Source: Dromaius novaehollandiae
Lineage: Eukaryota; Chordata; Aves; Casuariiformes; Dromaiidae
Assembly: GCF_036370855.1 (NCBI RefSeq)
Contig: NC_088099.1
Location: forward strand, 76,673,218 to 76,737,217
Length of the DNA: 64,000 nt
Direction: 5' to 3'
The notes under the pieces were generated by a model, which saw only the letters and a list, made by a program, of their open reading frames with translations, did not search any database and was not told the origin of the DNA. A program made the translations under genes and the position numbers. Position 1 is the stretch's first letter. Each line of letters opens with the position of its first letter. Of the stretch, positions 13,502 through 27,779 are shown in pieces.

Positions 13502-16500
13502 AGATGAGCAAGAAGGCGGAGCTGGGCAGGGACATCTTTATCTCAACTCCTAAGTTTCACTGTGGACAGATCCTTGAGTTGCCCCTTCCCACAGGAACAG
13601 CAGCAGCCTCCAGCAGCACAGAAGCTGAGGACAGGGCACAATGGCTTTCTGCTGTAGAGGGCAGGCTGGAAGAGATGCATACCAACTGTTTTCTTATGGT
13701 CTGGATGTCCTTATGAATTTTATACTCTGCAGAATGGCACTTGTCAATCATGGATACTTGTATGTGTGCACTTGGTAAGGAGTGAGAGGATAGTTCTGGG
13801 CATATTTTGTATTTCCATTGAATTTAAAATGTTAAGTACTGTAAACTTTGAGTTGAGGTCCATTTTGAGTGCCTGGACCTACCAGCTTCCTTGTGGAGGG
13901 TCTGTGGGGGAGAGAAGGTTGCGTATGGCTAAATGTACAGTTGATGAGCTCTGCACAACTGGGGCTCTGCACAACTCAACAGCTTCTTGCCTGGCACATG
14001 ACAGAGTATGCAGTGATAATCTTGATGAGCGCAAGGAATACTGTCTCTTGTATTCTCCCAGTAAATATAAGACTAGCTTGGCTGTCAGTGTTTCATGAAC
14101 ATAACTTTGTACTTAAATTGCAAAGTACAGATGTTACCTAGTGTGCAAATATTATTTTCCTGTGCTAACAGGAAAAGTTTAAATAAAGGGAAAGGGATAT
14201 ATATATATATAATTTGAGATTATAGCTCAAACACAATCAGGTCCAAGCCACTGACTGCCTTCCTCAGGATTGTTGCAAGATGGCAGTAACCCAGCCTCTA
14301 GATCTGAATGCACTTTGCTCCCTTAGGCCAGAAAAAAACTGAGACAGGTTAGTCCTACCAGCAGAAAACCTGTTAGTGGTTATTCACTTCTGTGCTGGTA
14401 GAAGTAATGTTTGGGAACTCTGTGGTTTCTGTGCCCATAAAAGAAGAAAATAGGAAGCAGATAAAATTTTTGACAAAGCCTGGCCTGGCAGAGCTTAGCT
14501 GTTCACCTTTGTGAGCTGCCATTATACCTCTGTATCATCTGGCATTTTTAACAGCCACATACCATTCAGCCATCTGAAGTCCTCCTTCTGTCAGGTTTTG
14601 AGGCACATTTAATATTTTCAGCTCCCTCCACTGTCATTTTGGCTTTTCATTCTTTATCTTCTCCTTCATCCTTTCCTTGCCTTGAAGACATCTTTAAGAA
14701 ATTGTGCAGTTTGTCATGGAGGTCTCCCTTTCTCACAGACCAGGCAGAAGTTTGGTCTTCCTTTAACCCAGCAGGTCAATAAATCTCAGGCATAGGTGTG
14801 GGTTACAAAGTTGTATTTGTCAGTACAAAGTTCAATTTGTCAGTTCAAGGTTCAAGACATAGCCAAAGTTTTGCTTCCTTGTCCTTTTACCATCTTCTTT
14901 CCTGTGATTTACAGAAGTTTTGAAATAGAGCTTGATAGCTTTACAATCAAAAATGCTCTGCCAAGGTACATACTGAAAACTCAATGTTTTTCTGAATTCA
15001 TTTCCTTTGTGATCAAAATCCAGCATGTACTTTGTAATAGACAAATGCTGAGGTATACGATGATCAACTGACAAATGTTTCTGTGTTAAGATTCAGGATG
15101 TGGCAGGGTGACCAATGAAAGCTGAGTATGCAGCACTGGAAGAGAAAAAATAGCCAGCTAAGAAAGGTATTGCACGGGAGCTACAGTACCACTGAGCGTG
15201 TATTCATGAGAGATTGATTAGGAGGCTATTTGGTTGATTTCAGGGACTGAAGAGGGAGTATGACAGGCTCTTACCTTAGATATTGAATAGTTCTAGATTT
15301 TGTGGGTAACCACAAAACACATTTAATACATTTAAATAAGGAGTTACCTTAATTCCTAGTTAGACACACTAGACATTCAAGCCAAATTTTGGCATCTTTT
15401 ACAAAGATAGGATATGTAGTATTAGCAGGTCTCGCGTTCAGTATCCTGAAAATGTTATATCAAAAGCAGTGAACCTGCAGATTTTTGATGTGACAGGTCA
15501 GCTGAACTGGGTGAGACTACATCTTTACATTTGTTTCTCCAGCTCTGGCCAATCTGGCCTTGTCCCTTGCTTTCGTAGATACTCGAGCTGAACTGAGCTG
15601 CATTGCTATCCTTTCCCTAAGATCATGAGAGGCAGAATTTCTATGGAAAAAAGGAGGAGACACAAGCAAGAAGAAAACAAAACTGAGATCACATGTGTGG
15701 CAGGCTGGGCAAGGACTCACGTTCAGTCATTTTCACCAGTTGCTAATCCTGATATTCCAGTAAAGGACAGAGTCCCTGGAGTGAAAGAAGGAGGATCTAG
15801 TCTTTCCCTTAGGGAATCCTTGCAACTTTTCTGCCTCTTTGTAACTTTAAAATCAGCATACTAACCTCAGGCACAGAGTGATTCTTACAGTCTTCTCTGA
15901 AGCATTGCTGACAGAACAATTGTTCTCAGGGGAAGAAGGCTGGCTGGTGATGGAATGAGAGGACGGGTTGCCATCTCCATTTCTGCAAAGTCTTGTCAGG
16001 CTTCAGATATCTGGTGCACTCTCTTGGGAGGAGTCATGAATCTTGTTTCCTTGGCAGTTGTGATCTGTCATCAACATCTCTTCTGTTGCCCATGCCTAAA
16101 TATGTGGGTCTGAATAAGTGTACCATGCCAACAATTCTGTCCAATTCCAGAGCTGGGAGACATGATGGGTGCCTTGCCAAGAGTGCTGTTTGCCTCTAAT
16201 GCTGCCATTGGCCACTTTAAAATCCTTGATGTTTATGCTGTGCTGTATAGTGTCACATCTGCAGCCCTATACAACTATAACAGTGACAATACGGTCAGGG
16301 TATCAACTTGTGCCTTGATATAGGACTGTCTGTACCTACACTTGACCCCAGAGGCAGATATTGGTTGGAACATGATGACCAGGTATGGCACAGGGATAGC
16401 TGAAGAAATGTCAGATATATTTGGCAGGATGGGCTTGCTGAGTCCTAGAGCATGCAAGTGCAGCAAGACAAAAACTTGGCTGAGTCAGAGCATTAAGGTG

Positions 16501-16539
16501 GAAAGGTAATGGACATCTGCTCACTTTGACCCCAGAAAC

Positions 16540-18320
16540 AGGGGGATTTTGGAGACCTGAAGGTTAGGGGCAACCTTGACTGCAGTGACCATGAAACAGT
16601 GGAGTTCAGAATCCTGCGAGGAGGGAGCAGGGCAAAAAAGCAGGATCACCACTCTGGACTTCCAGAGAGCAAACTCTAGCATCTTCAGGGACCTGCTTGG
16701 AAGAATCCCATGGGCCCTGGCAGGAAGAGGGGTCCAGGAAAGCTGGTTGATATTCAAGGATCAACCACTTCTAGGCTCAAGACAGTCCATCCCAATGAGC
16801 AAGAAGTCAAGTAAAGCGGGCAGGAGACTTTCATGGTTGAACAAGGAGCTCCTGGCAAAACTCAAATGTAAGAAGGAAGTATACAGAACGTGGAAGGAGG
16901 GACAGATAACCTGGGAGGAATTTAGGGCCAAGGCCCATCTGGAGTTTAATCTGGCGAGGGATGTCAAGGACAACAAGAAGGGCTTCTATAAATACCTCAG
17001 TAACAAAGGGAAGACTAGGGGAAATGTGGGCCCGCTGCTGAATGGGGCGGGGGCCCTGGTGACAATGGATGCAGAAAAGGCAGAGACACTGAATGCCTTC
17101 TTTGCTTTGGTCTTTACTGGTAAGACCTCAGGAATCCCAGGCCCTGGAGATCAGGGAGAAAGTCTGGAGAAAGTCTTGACTTCAGTAAGGCTTTTGACAC
17201 CGTCTCCTGTAACATCTTCATAGGCAAGCTGATGAAGTACAGGCTAGATGAGCAGACAGTGAGGTGGACTGAAAATTGACTGAACGGCAGAGCTCAGAGG
17301 GTTGTGATCAGTGGCACAGTGTCTAGTTGGAGACCTGTAGCTAGCGGTGTCCCCCAGGGATCAATACTGGGTCCAATCCCATTCAGCTTATTCATCAGTG
17401 CCCTGGATGAAGGGACAGAGTGCACCCTCAGCAAGTGTGCTGGTGATCCAAAACTGGGAGAAGTGGCTGGAACACCAGGGGGCTGTGCTGCCATTCAGAA
17501 GGACCTCGACAGGCTGAAGAGATGGGCAGAGAGGAACCTGCTGAATTGCAGTAAAGGGAAGTGGAGAGTCCTGCACCTGGGCAGGAACAACCCTATGCAC
17601 CAGTACCGGCTGGGGGCTGCTGTGCTGAGAAGCAGCTCTGCAGAGAAGGACCTGGGAGTCCTGGTGGACAACAAGTTGACCATGAGCCAGCAATGTGCCC
17701 TTGTGGCAGAGAAGGCCAATGGTATCCTGGGCTGCATTAGGAAGAGCATTGCCAGCAGGTGGAGGGAGGTGATCCTCCCCATCTACTCAGCCCTGGTGAG
17801 GTCACCCCTGGAGCACTATGTCCAGTTCTGGGCTCCTCAGTACAAGAGGGACATGGAGCTACTGGAGCGAGTCTAGCGAAGGGCTATTAAGATGAGGAAG
17901 GGACCGGAGTGTGTCTCATCTGAGGAAAGGCTAAGAGAGCTGGCCCTGTTCAGCCTGGAGAAGAGAAGACTGAAGGGGATCTTATCAATGCGTATAAATA
18001 TCTGAAGGGAGGGTGTAAAGAGGATGGGGCCAATCTCTTTTCCGTAGTGCCTAGCGACAGGACGAGAGGCAGGCAGTGGGCACAAAGTGAAACACAGGAA
18101 GTTCTGTCTGAACATGAGGAAAAACGTTTCCACCGTGAGGGTGACAGAGCACTGGAGCAGGTTGCCCAGAGAGGTTGTGGAGTCTCCATCCTTGGAGATA
18201 TTCAGAAGCCATCTGGATAGGGTCCTGGGCAACATGCTCAAGCTGACCCTGCCTGAGCAGGGCGGTTGGACTACGTGATCTCCAGAGGTCCCTTCCAACC
18301 TCAACCATTCTGTGTTTCAG
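16540..18320 (+). mobile_element. CR1 LINE, 5'-truncated with internal deletion, dead
   Basis: The sequence starts within the end of the endonuclease part of CR1 ORF2 and reads through the endonuclease-RT linker ([18 protein letters not shown]...). Near 17175 it jumps straight to a late RT motif resembling DFSKAFDTV, which implies loss of several hundred bases. It then continues as SGVPQGSILGP and [14 protein letters not shown] and ends with the typical avian 3' segment ggtcccttccaacc followed by a degenerate attctgtg tail. The frame breaks near 17222 and at 17874 (TAG). The catalytic FADD-type motif reads CAGD at about 17440. A 5'-truncated, inactive insertion; the strand is given by the ORF. 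Confidence 0.95.
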
Positions 18321-21300
18321 TGAGCAGTATCATCTAGTAAACAGACTGGTCAGCCCAGGTAGAATAGTGAGCAGCAGTCATACTACTAGGCATCCTCGGG
18401 AGCATCATGTGTTCACTTATGTCTCCCTCCCTCCCACTCCTCCCATGGAGCACAGCAGGAACAGGCACTGCCCTGAGGCAACCTGCAGAACAGTTGCCCT
18501 TTGCAAACTGGCTAGCCAGAACTTGAGTACCCTACTGTAATTGCCCCTATTCATGAAACAAGTTTGCACATCCCTCTGAAGCAAGAACTCACCTTGGACT
18601 ACACTCCTGGATATTTAGACTGGGCATAATCAGACAAGAGGTTGTAGTTGGCTCCCTCAGCCTTTCATAGCAGCTGGAGAACTATGAGAACTATTGCCAG
18701 AATCATTGGGGTGTAAGAATCTCATCTACTTTTAGCCAGGAGTCTGCTAGTTAACGTTTTCTTGGCCTGTCTTTTCCTCAGTCAGGAGTTCTCTTTAGAT
18801 CCTCTCTATACATCACTTTTTGCAAATGGAGAGTCATTGCTCACTTTTGAGTGCCCAGATATGTAGATAAATTTCCCAGATTTTGGGGTGAGGAGATCAA
18901 GGCATATCTCTTAAGTGTTTTGGCATGAATGCCTGGAAATTGAATCCAGTCATTTTTACAGTTAATCAGTGCCTGGCAAAAAGGTTTATATAAAAAACTG
19001 GTTGGTGATGCAGATCTTTATACTGCTGTCATAGATTTATACCACTAGTAAAAAGCACCCACCCAATAATGCTATTTTTCGCAAAATGCAGAGTGCATTG
19101 TTTGTTTTAAATTTTCAGAACCTTTGCTCACATTGTTATCTGCCTGCATTCTAGAGCGGCTCATCTTCTAAGCTTGATTTAAGGATAGAAAGCCACATGC
19201 AAGCTCTGGTTTTGTTTCAGAGTCTTAGTGAAAGAAGTTAGTATTAGGAGAAGATCACACTAAATCGTTACAATAATGTCACAGTGACTTACGCTTTTCA
19301 TGTATTCTAAGCAACTGACCCAAGAGAAACAGACTTCTGACTAATGGACAAAATTAGATAATGCATCCCATTTCCCCCTTCCTATCCCACTCCAGCATGA
19401 ACTGCTGATATTATTCACATTCTTGTAACTTTTGAGTACGGATATAGTTAGTGAGGGATAGTGCTGTTTCTCTCTCTTTTTTTTTTTTTTTTTTTTCCCT
19501 CCAGTCTTTGTTGTATAAGGCTATTCTGTGCAACTCTTGGGGAAATATGCTCCTAGAAAAAGCGTTTTAATTATCTTTCCCTGGAGGAAGGTAAGCTGTG
19601 GAACATCAGGTTTCCCAAAATCTAATCAATACAGAACTAACTGCTCAGGTGTTTCTTTAATAAAGAGGTGAAGTTATCCCGTAGGTACTTTGCAGCCTTC
19701 CAAAACATCCAGTTCTGCTACACTCAAATCATTGGAAACAAGGCGAAGTACATGCTTGTCCCAAACTACAGCTCAACTCTGCCTGCCATCCCTTTCTCTT
19801 GAAAGATTATAGAAGTTTTTTCAGCATAGCCTATTCAGGATTTTTTTCTAAAAAAAGGACTCCACAGAGTCCTACAGATAAAGCATCCTCGTGTATTGCA
19901 CAGCTCTGAATCCTCTCATTGTGCTGCACTGGTTCTTGTTAATTTATTGTATAAGGGGCAAGTACACCAAAGATTGGCAAGATTAATTACAGCAGCTTGG
20001 CAAAGATGACACTAGGATAGGAGAGGAACTTCCCCGGAATATCCTGAGCCATATTTCAGGGAAGAGTCCTGAGGACTGTGCCTCCAGTGGCAGCAGTCAC
20101 GGTCAGGAAATTTTCTTGCCTTAACGATGCCAGCCTTACACAATAGCAGTCCCTGTAGCTCTCAGCAGGAAGAAAGAATGAAGTAAAGGTAGTTTCTGGT
20201 GGTGTTTTGCAGCAATTTGGAAGCTTTCCACCTTTAAGACTTCATTTCTGTGTATGGAGAAAGAGTATGACTGGAACTTGCACTGGTGCCACTGTTACCT
20301 GCGCTAGTGCAGTTTGGGGTGGGGGAGAAGGGAACACAGTCACTGTGTTGCAAAAGATGTACCTGCAAGACTTCTACTATTCTCCCATCCTCTAATTTCA
20401 AAATTTAGCTATATCATGAGATCTCTCTCTGGGCAGATTCCAGAGACACATATTAATCAGCTAAACCTGCAGGCTTCTACCAGCATCTCTAAGTGTGCCC
20501 AAGATATGCTTGCCCCTTAACTGACCTGTTGCTTCCTCAAGTGTTTTTCCTCTACAGCATCTCCAGCCTTTCCTAACCTCTTCAGAAACCCTTTGCCTTG
20601 TAGAAACTGAAGTCTTACATAGCAAAGAGCTCTCTCCCCTTCCAATAGCTGATTCCTTTCTTGTGATCAGCTCTGGAGTAATGACAGATGCTTCTGATCT
20701 TTGCCTAGGAAAAGGAATGTCCAGGTTCTCTGCCTATCCCAACACAGGTGCCCTCCCACTGCAGGGAGACAAAAATTTAGCATGCCAACTGGAACACTGT
20801 CATTTCTGAGTCACGGCTGGTGCTTTGAGTTATCTCTTGATATGTCTCTTATCCACTAGTCCTACTTTGACAGATAGTGTGGGGAGAATATAGGGGCTAT
20901 CACTGCAGAAGTCATCCTCTGCTTTCCCTGTAGACAAAGCAGAGGGTTTGAGGCAGGGTTCTGTGGCTGTCAGTCTTCTCTGGGTCTTTTTAGTCCTGGG
21001 TATTAGGCTTGTCTCACAGGGGCATAGAGTTTTCCTGCTATGCAGGAAGAACAAGGCGTCTGCCATAAGCTGTTTGCCAGCAGAACTTTTATGTATCATG
21101 GATTCTCTTGGTTACAGATTTTTTGGACAGACCAAATATAACCCTTTTTTTCAGATTGTTAACATATTCAGGAATAGTTATCAGCAGTGCTGAAATTCCC
21201 AGGCAAGCTTCCTTAGAAAAAATACAGATGTTAGCACGGGTATTTTTATGCTCATTTTGTTCATTCTACTACTTTATGACAAATTGGAGGGAGTATATTT

Positions 21301-24300
21301 TGTCCAGATGATTGTACCCCTGGAATGGCAAATCTTGTATTTAAGAAGGTGAAAGAGTGCAGAAATGAAACCTTGAACAGTTTGGACATCTGCATTTACA
21401 GATGTAACTTGACAAGTGGAATAACTACACTTGGTATATGACTTATTAATTATACATTGTGATATGATATACTAGTTTCTTAATATGCTTTCTAGTGGCT
21501 TGTGGTCACTGATTACAAGTTTCCATATTATACTCACTTTCTGGATCTGTTCTTTTTTATTCTTTTCCAGTATAATGTATAACCTGAAGAATAATATTTT
21601 TAAAGCATGAATGGATCATCTTTGACATCATACCATTCACAGCTTTTTATCATTTCTAAAGCGAATTCAAATATTCTTTGTGGTCTTGGTGCTGAAGTTA
21701 GCTTCTCTAGCTTTTCAGTTCAGTGTTTTTTTGACTCTGCATTTAGAGAATCTTATATTGCAAGGAAATAAGGTAGACATATATGAAAAAACAGAAGATA
21801 AAGTTTATTTAAAAATCTAAGTACTCATTCTGTTTGTATGAGATATGAGTCAAATGTTTTTGTCACAATGATAAACTATTTGCAGAATCATAGTTTGAAA
21901 GTATCTTTTGAAAGTATCTTTTTATTTAAGTATCGCTTGATATATTCTTGTTTCCACTAATGAACAACTAGGTAGGAATCATTAACTTCCTGTCAAAATA
22001 CAGAATTTCTACCCACTTTCTACCTGTGATTTCTAGATCTCCCTCAGTCACCAATAACTATGCTGCATGAGATGGGGCAAAGTAATTCTGTAGCAAGTCA
22101 ACCTGCTTATTCCCCTTTCCAGCTTCAAAGTGAATGAAGCCTGGCTTTCTGAGCAGTAAGAAGGAAAGAAGAGGAAGGGAGAGAGGTATGTAGGGTATTT
22201 GTTGGACAAGTATGTTGGCTTTCCCCCCTGTATATTTCTCCTGTATATAATACAGTATAATACATACCACTCTCATTGCTGAGTGCATTCATTGCAAATG
22301 ATGCCTGGTGTGTCTCCTGCGCATAGGTTGGTAGCTATGCTTTCGTTACAGCCTTTATGTTTGAGAGGATATTGAAGGTCAGTGTATCAAATCTCCTCAT
22401 AGGTGGGGTAGAGTTGCAATGAATTATAGAGCAAACTGGTAGTTGAATGACAGCATGGCTGGATTATGAAATAAATTTTGGGTTTGGTGGAATGATTCTA
22501 GGAAAGTATCAGGAAGTACAGCTGTTTACCACATGTGTACTATTAATGTGGTTGTATTTTGAAGACCTTTGGTTTTTTTGGCTGTGAGTAGTTAACAGTT
22601 TATCAGCTGCATTGTTAACACGCTCCATAAACCTAAAAGCAAGGAATTTAACATGCAAACACAGAATTACCAACAGCATAGTGGTAGTGCCATGTACAGT
22701 AGTTAAAGAAGCAAATAGCCCCAGTAGTTTTCTTCCTAATAGCTTTGCTGATGTATCAAAAAGGGTGGAAAACAGAGTCAGGCCTGGCAGTATTTCAGAA
22801 ATGACTCCTTCACAACGCTTTCTCAATGAATCATTCTAAGCTCCCCATTAAAAGGAGGCTCTTCAGCCAGGGATGGAGATTTGATACCTATGTGCATTTG
22901 ACAAACCTATCAGGTGCATAAATTGTTCTCAGGCCTCTGGGACAGACACCTTCTGCAAAAAATGGTATCAAGGAAGAATATATAGAGGTAGTCATTTCAG
23001 AATTGTGCATTAGGGGAGGCCAATGGGACAGTGAAGCTACAGGGATATCTGGTGGAGGGGAGGAGAACTGTGACAGGCCTATAATGTGTAGTGTTTATGT
23101 GGGGTTTGGACATTCTGGCCCTAGTTTCCATAGTGAAATGGGAAGTGCTTTCATGCCTCCTGTTTAGACCATTCGTACCTTCTTTGGGTGGGTATATTGA
23201 TGCATGGCAAGAGAAGGAAGGCAGTGTAGCGCTGATTTGGACCTAACATCTTTTCTTGCCTCTAAAGGACATGGCTATACTGTTTCTAAGACAGAGCTGA
23301 TCTATAGTTAGCATTGGTGCTTTAATAAAGTACAGAGCTCGGACTTACAGATCCTCAGGACCTCAGACTTGTCTTCATGCCCCTGGCTATGTTTCCCACA
23401 ATCTTGGGTCTCAGAAAGGTTTACCAGCTTTTTTCATCACGGAAATGAAACCATCTCTGCGTGTTTATGAGGGTCTGTACATTAACAAATAAGCCTTCCT
23501 GGACAATGGGGCACCTGGGAGTAGAGGGAAGATACCTAAGCAGTTCTCCAGGTATCAGCATGGGCCCAGCAGGGCAGGCACTGATCCAGTGCTAATAGGC
23601 TCTGGTTGAGCTGATATGACTGTGCAGTTGGGTATCTCTGCGCCATGTACACGCAGAGCTATGCTTCCAGATGCACAATGCAAACTGGAACTGGTAGTTG
23701 TGTGGCTCCAAAATGTTGTGAGGTAAAAGTAGACACAAGCTCACTTTCCGTCTCTTACCTTCCTTATCTCCTCTATGGATCATTGTGTTATCCTTTTATA
23801 ACAATAACCACAAAGTAGTTTCGCATCCAGGAGGTGCTGCACGCTGCATGGCTGGTTGGGCCATTGAGCTGATAAGCATTCCTAGAAATCAGAGTGCTGG
23901 AGATCTACATAAGATGCTCACAAAGTGTTGGGACTTTGCCAAAGCTAATGAGCCCTGATAGATTCAAGCTTATAGATGTCAGTCAGATCACTTAATTTAG
24001 CCCAGAAACAGCTTGGGTACTCTGCTGATGACAACAGTCCAAAACGGGTGGATGGTAGTAATGATGTTCCTGACTAGTGACAGGAGTGCTCTAGACTTAC
24101 AAAAACAGGGCAATGGTCTTTAGTTACTTGTTTACATTCTGTTTCTTCAGTAATACAATAAACATCAAGTAACTTTTCTAGAACTTGAGACAGGGATTTG
24201 TAGCATTTTTCAGTCTTGGCACAAATAGCCTTTATTAAAAACAAAAATCTGGTGTGGGGGGGAAGGTTTGAAACTAGAAAGCTTATCATATATGAATCTT

Positions 24301-27059
24301 CTGTTAGAGTGAAAGAAACAGGTAATATCTGTTAATTTGACTTCACTGTAGTTTGCACAAGTGCCCAGGTAGCAGGAGGCTGCAGGTTCCTTTTTCCTGC
24401 CCATTGCAGTCTTTTGATTTTCCCCAAAGTGAATAAAGCCAGAGACCAGTTTGTTATTGATTTAGTTTACTATTACTGTACAATATATGGTTTACTATTT
24501 ACTCTGTGAATAGTCTCACCCATGTTGAGAAAACACCTTGACATTTTTGTATATTACAAATGTATTGACATGTTTATTTTTAGTGTTAGATGGGCAAGAG
24601 AAGTATGCTGGTGTGTCTTGGATGCTTTAGATGAAGGACAGATAAGGCGGGAGAGAGTGGGAAAAAAAGATGTTATAGAGACATCTTTTTTTGGTTATAG
24701 GGATTAGATGGGACCATTCATTTCATTTTTAAGAAAAAAGATTGGTAGTACCCTTGGACCTGCAATGATTCAGAAGAGCCTCAGAGGCTGGCAAGGCAGT
24801 GTGGGAACTGAGTTGCCATGACTACAGGTGGTAGGTGGAAGTTGCAAGGAGGTGGCTTGCAAGCAGCTGGCTGGGAAGGCATTAGGCAGCAGCAGTGGCT
24901 GCTGTGCTGCCCAGTGCTGAGGCCACTGCCTGGAGCGGAAACACACTACTGGGGCCTCTCTAAGCAGCCACAGAACTTCAGCAGCCCCTGCCAGGAGAGG
25001 TGATACCCTGTCCTGCAGGGTGAGAAAGCTGCAGCCCAGTCCACAAAGAAACTGGACCCTTCTGAGCCTGAATGATGAACTGTGAGTGGGCTGTAACTGC
25101 TCGACAGGGTCATGTAGCTTCTGTCTTAGCACAGTGCTGTGAGGGGGGATCAGGTCAGGACACTTAACCAGCAGTTGATGGTTTTTTCCTACTATTAGTT
25201 AAGCAGGTTGATATGTTGTGGTAATTTTTCTCTTCCCTGGCCTCTCTCATTGGGTCAGAAAATGTGTATGTTTAGAACCCTTTTGTTTAGCTCTCAGCTG
25301 GGGAGGGGGAAGAAGTTACTCACTGCTGAACTCTCATGGGATAATTTCCTGGGTCTCCGCGTGGTGATTTAAACTGGTGTTGCTTAAGTGCTTTCAGTCA
25401 GAGCGTGCAGAAGTTGAATTGGCAGAAATGATATGACAAAGTACAGGTATGTTTTCTTTGAAAAATAGAAACACATGTGAATGTTACCAACAATGTCAAA
25501 ACAGACCACGAACTTCAGCTGTTTTGTGTGTATTTCAGTGTTCTCTGTGCTCATCAGCCTCCCCAGTCTTTGGCTGTCTTTGTTTTCATTTTCACATGGA
25601 CACAATGATGGTGCTTTTAGACTATGGTATTTCCGGCACTGTGTCTTACGCAATGTTGCTCTTAAACAACTGAGACATGGGTGCCTATCTGTGTATGACG
25701 AGGATTAGTTTATTGCTCATTTAATAGAGATCTTGGAAACTTGTTTATAACTGTTTACATACAGTTTTTTCAACAACTCTGACTTCCTAAGGCTACCACA
25801 GCATGTTCACTGTGCTTATGTGCAGTGTATAACCCCCATTTGGCCCCAGGCAAATGGAGTGGTTAAAAGATTTATGCGCTGTGTAGATAAACAAAATCTG
25901 GGAGAATTTCCCTGAGGTTCTGCCTGGATTGGCAAAATTGTGTGATTTTAAAACATGATAATTAGTACCTGGCATTTCTTGATGAAGAAAAACCTCTGCT
26001 ACCCGCTCTCCAGCTAGAAAAATCTACCTGCTACCTTGATGAGGAAAAACCTGTATCAGAAAACCAGGGTTTTAAGAGAAAATGCACTAAAATAGTGTAT
26101 GTTCAACCAACAGGTTGAGCTGCCTTACCAGCTTTTATAAGACAGTAACTATTGTTATTTAAAAACAGCCCTTTTTCCTAGTGTAGATGTAATCTGAGAA
26201 AATAAATGTCTCAAAGACTTTCAGGAATTTCCCTGTTGGGCAATGCAAGGAACATTGCAGGCTGAGGTGAGGATCTGGGGAATTTCTCTATCAGAGGAAA
26301 CAAACATGAGGATTCCTAAATTCCTGCAGATTCTGATCCTGTCCTAACCCTTATCAAAGATTTCCTGGACACCAACATCAATGGAAAAACTCCCATTGAC
26401 TGAAAAATGCAAGGATTTCACCTGCAATGCATTTCCCTTGTTCTGGTTTTGTTTTAAACCCATGAAACTCTAGAATTTAGTGAAGAAAGTAGCCAAAGGG
26501 TTTGTCCACATGGAAAGCTTTACTCAAACTCTGCTTTTAAGCAAAGTACAACATGCTATGTATAGGCTATATGTAATTTGGATTTCACTAGAAAAGTGAT
26601 TGCTTTTCTTTCAGTACAAACCAGTCCCTAACTGTCTTAGGCCAAAACAAAATAAAGATGTTGGCTTGGCTTTTCATACCAGCAAAGAAATTTATTTTAA
26701 AATAGCACCATTTGTAAGCCAGACCAGCATTTTTCTGTAAATTGCTAGTAAAAGTTATGCATGCCAAGCATTTTCCTCACCTCTCTAGTAGAGACGCTGA
26801 GTTTCTGCAGACTCCCGCTGCTATGTTAGTAGGACTGGGGCACTGCCATGGCTGAGCCATGTGATCCACCTTGTCCCCAAAGCTAGACAAATCTCAGGTT
26901 TGAAATCATCTGGAAGGACAAGCTAAGTGAGAGTTACTGGGTAATTCAAAGCCTTCTTTGGCTTCTGGCAGCAGGTTTAGGAGGGGAGTGTAACTGCCAG
27001 CTCTTAACTGGTCAAACTGCTCGTAGGGATCAACTCTGCAGAGTTTCCCGCTCTGAAAT
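18321..27059. other. Intergenic or intronic DNA, no exon supported
   Basis: Mostly AT-rich, with a GC-richer but CpG-poor block at about 24760-25130. No domain-bearing frame was found. A minus-strand open frame at 22826-22509 with one hydrophobic segment is not supported as a gene. Confidence 0.5.
19477..19498 (+). repeat. Poly(T) tract with polypyrimidine flanks
   Basis: A (ct)n lead is followed by about 20 T and ccctccag, so it looks like a 3' splice site, but no coding exon follows. Confidence 0.85.
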
Positions 27060-27450
27060 TAAAATTGCCGGTAGTCTCCCAGGGAACTGAGCCGCAGCCA
27101 TTGCGGGTGAGCTGGGGACCCTCTGCTGCGTGCGAAGAGCTGTCCTGAGGCCGAAGTGCTGCCTGCTCCCACCGCAAAAAAAAGCATTGACGTGGGGCTG
27201 TTTCCGCCCGTTCCCGGTAAGCGGAGCTGATGCGCCCTCGGCAGCGCGGCGATGGAGGGGGCCGGGCCGGGCTGGGCGGCGGGGGCCCTGGCGCCGAGGC
27301 GGCTCGTGGCTGCCCCCGCTGGCCGCGGCGGGCCGCCGCCGCTCGCCTGCCGCGGCCCCGGCCCCGGCAGGGGCTGGTGGGGAGGAGGTGGCATGTGGAG
27401 CGTGTCCCTACTCTCCGCGCTGACTCTCCAGTTAAGGCCACCTGAAGCTT
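27060..27450. promoter_or_regulatory. Second orphan CpG island
   Basis: This is a compact GC/CpG-rich block of about 400 bp in AT-rich DNA. Plus-strand donors occur at 27216 (ttcccg|gtaagc) and 27106 (gcgg|gtgagc), and a CRE-like tgacgtg lies near 27188. No minus-strand donor of similar quality was seen, so a rightward transcript is slightly favoured. The open frames are proline/arginine/glycine-rich and match nothing I know. Confidence 0.5.
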
Positions 27451-27779
27451 GAAGCGAAGTGTCAGCGCTGTGGAGAATGGTCCTGAGGGCGGTGGGGAAC
27501 TGCATCCTTTTGTCTCGCACAGTAAGGTTTGGGGCCAGCAGGAACCCTTAGCCTGGCCTGCATTTCACCTTCCAGCACTGGCATTGCCTCTGAATCAAGT
27601 CCATTATGGACTTAATTCTGACTAAATCATATCCCCTCGAACAGCATTCAGTCTCAGTGTGATAACATTAGCACAAAAAGAAGCTATAATTACCTTTGGT
27701 AGTTTTCTTCCTCAATGATTAATCACCACCACCATTAATATTTTTGTCTAATTCTCAGGCTTACTCTGCTGAAGCACAT

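Larger units (their letters stand above)
7331..16539. other. Intergenic or intronic DNA, no exon supported
   Basis: It holds the 8708-8930 inverted repeat, the 13474 hairpin, short local duplications (for example two copies of ctttttgcat-ctt near 11830-11870) and homopolymers. No conserved protein segment was recognised. Confidence 0.5.

Noticed and set aside
22509-22826. Minus-strand 105-codon frame with a membrane-like segment, considered as an endogenous retroviral envelope remnant
   Set aside because: Starts at TTG, upstream stop, no LTR, primer-binding site, or neighbouring gag/pol; similarity too vague.
27004-27520. Minus-strand frames of 145-153 codons, considered as TMEFF1 exon 1
   Set aside because: No signal peptide or cysteine pattern of TMEFF1, and no good minus-strand donor.
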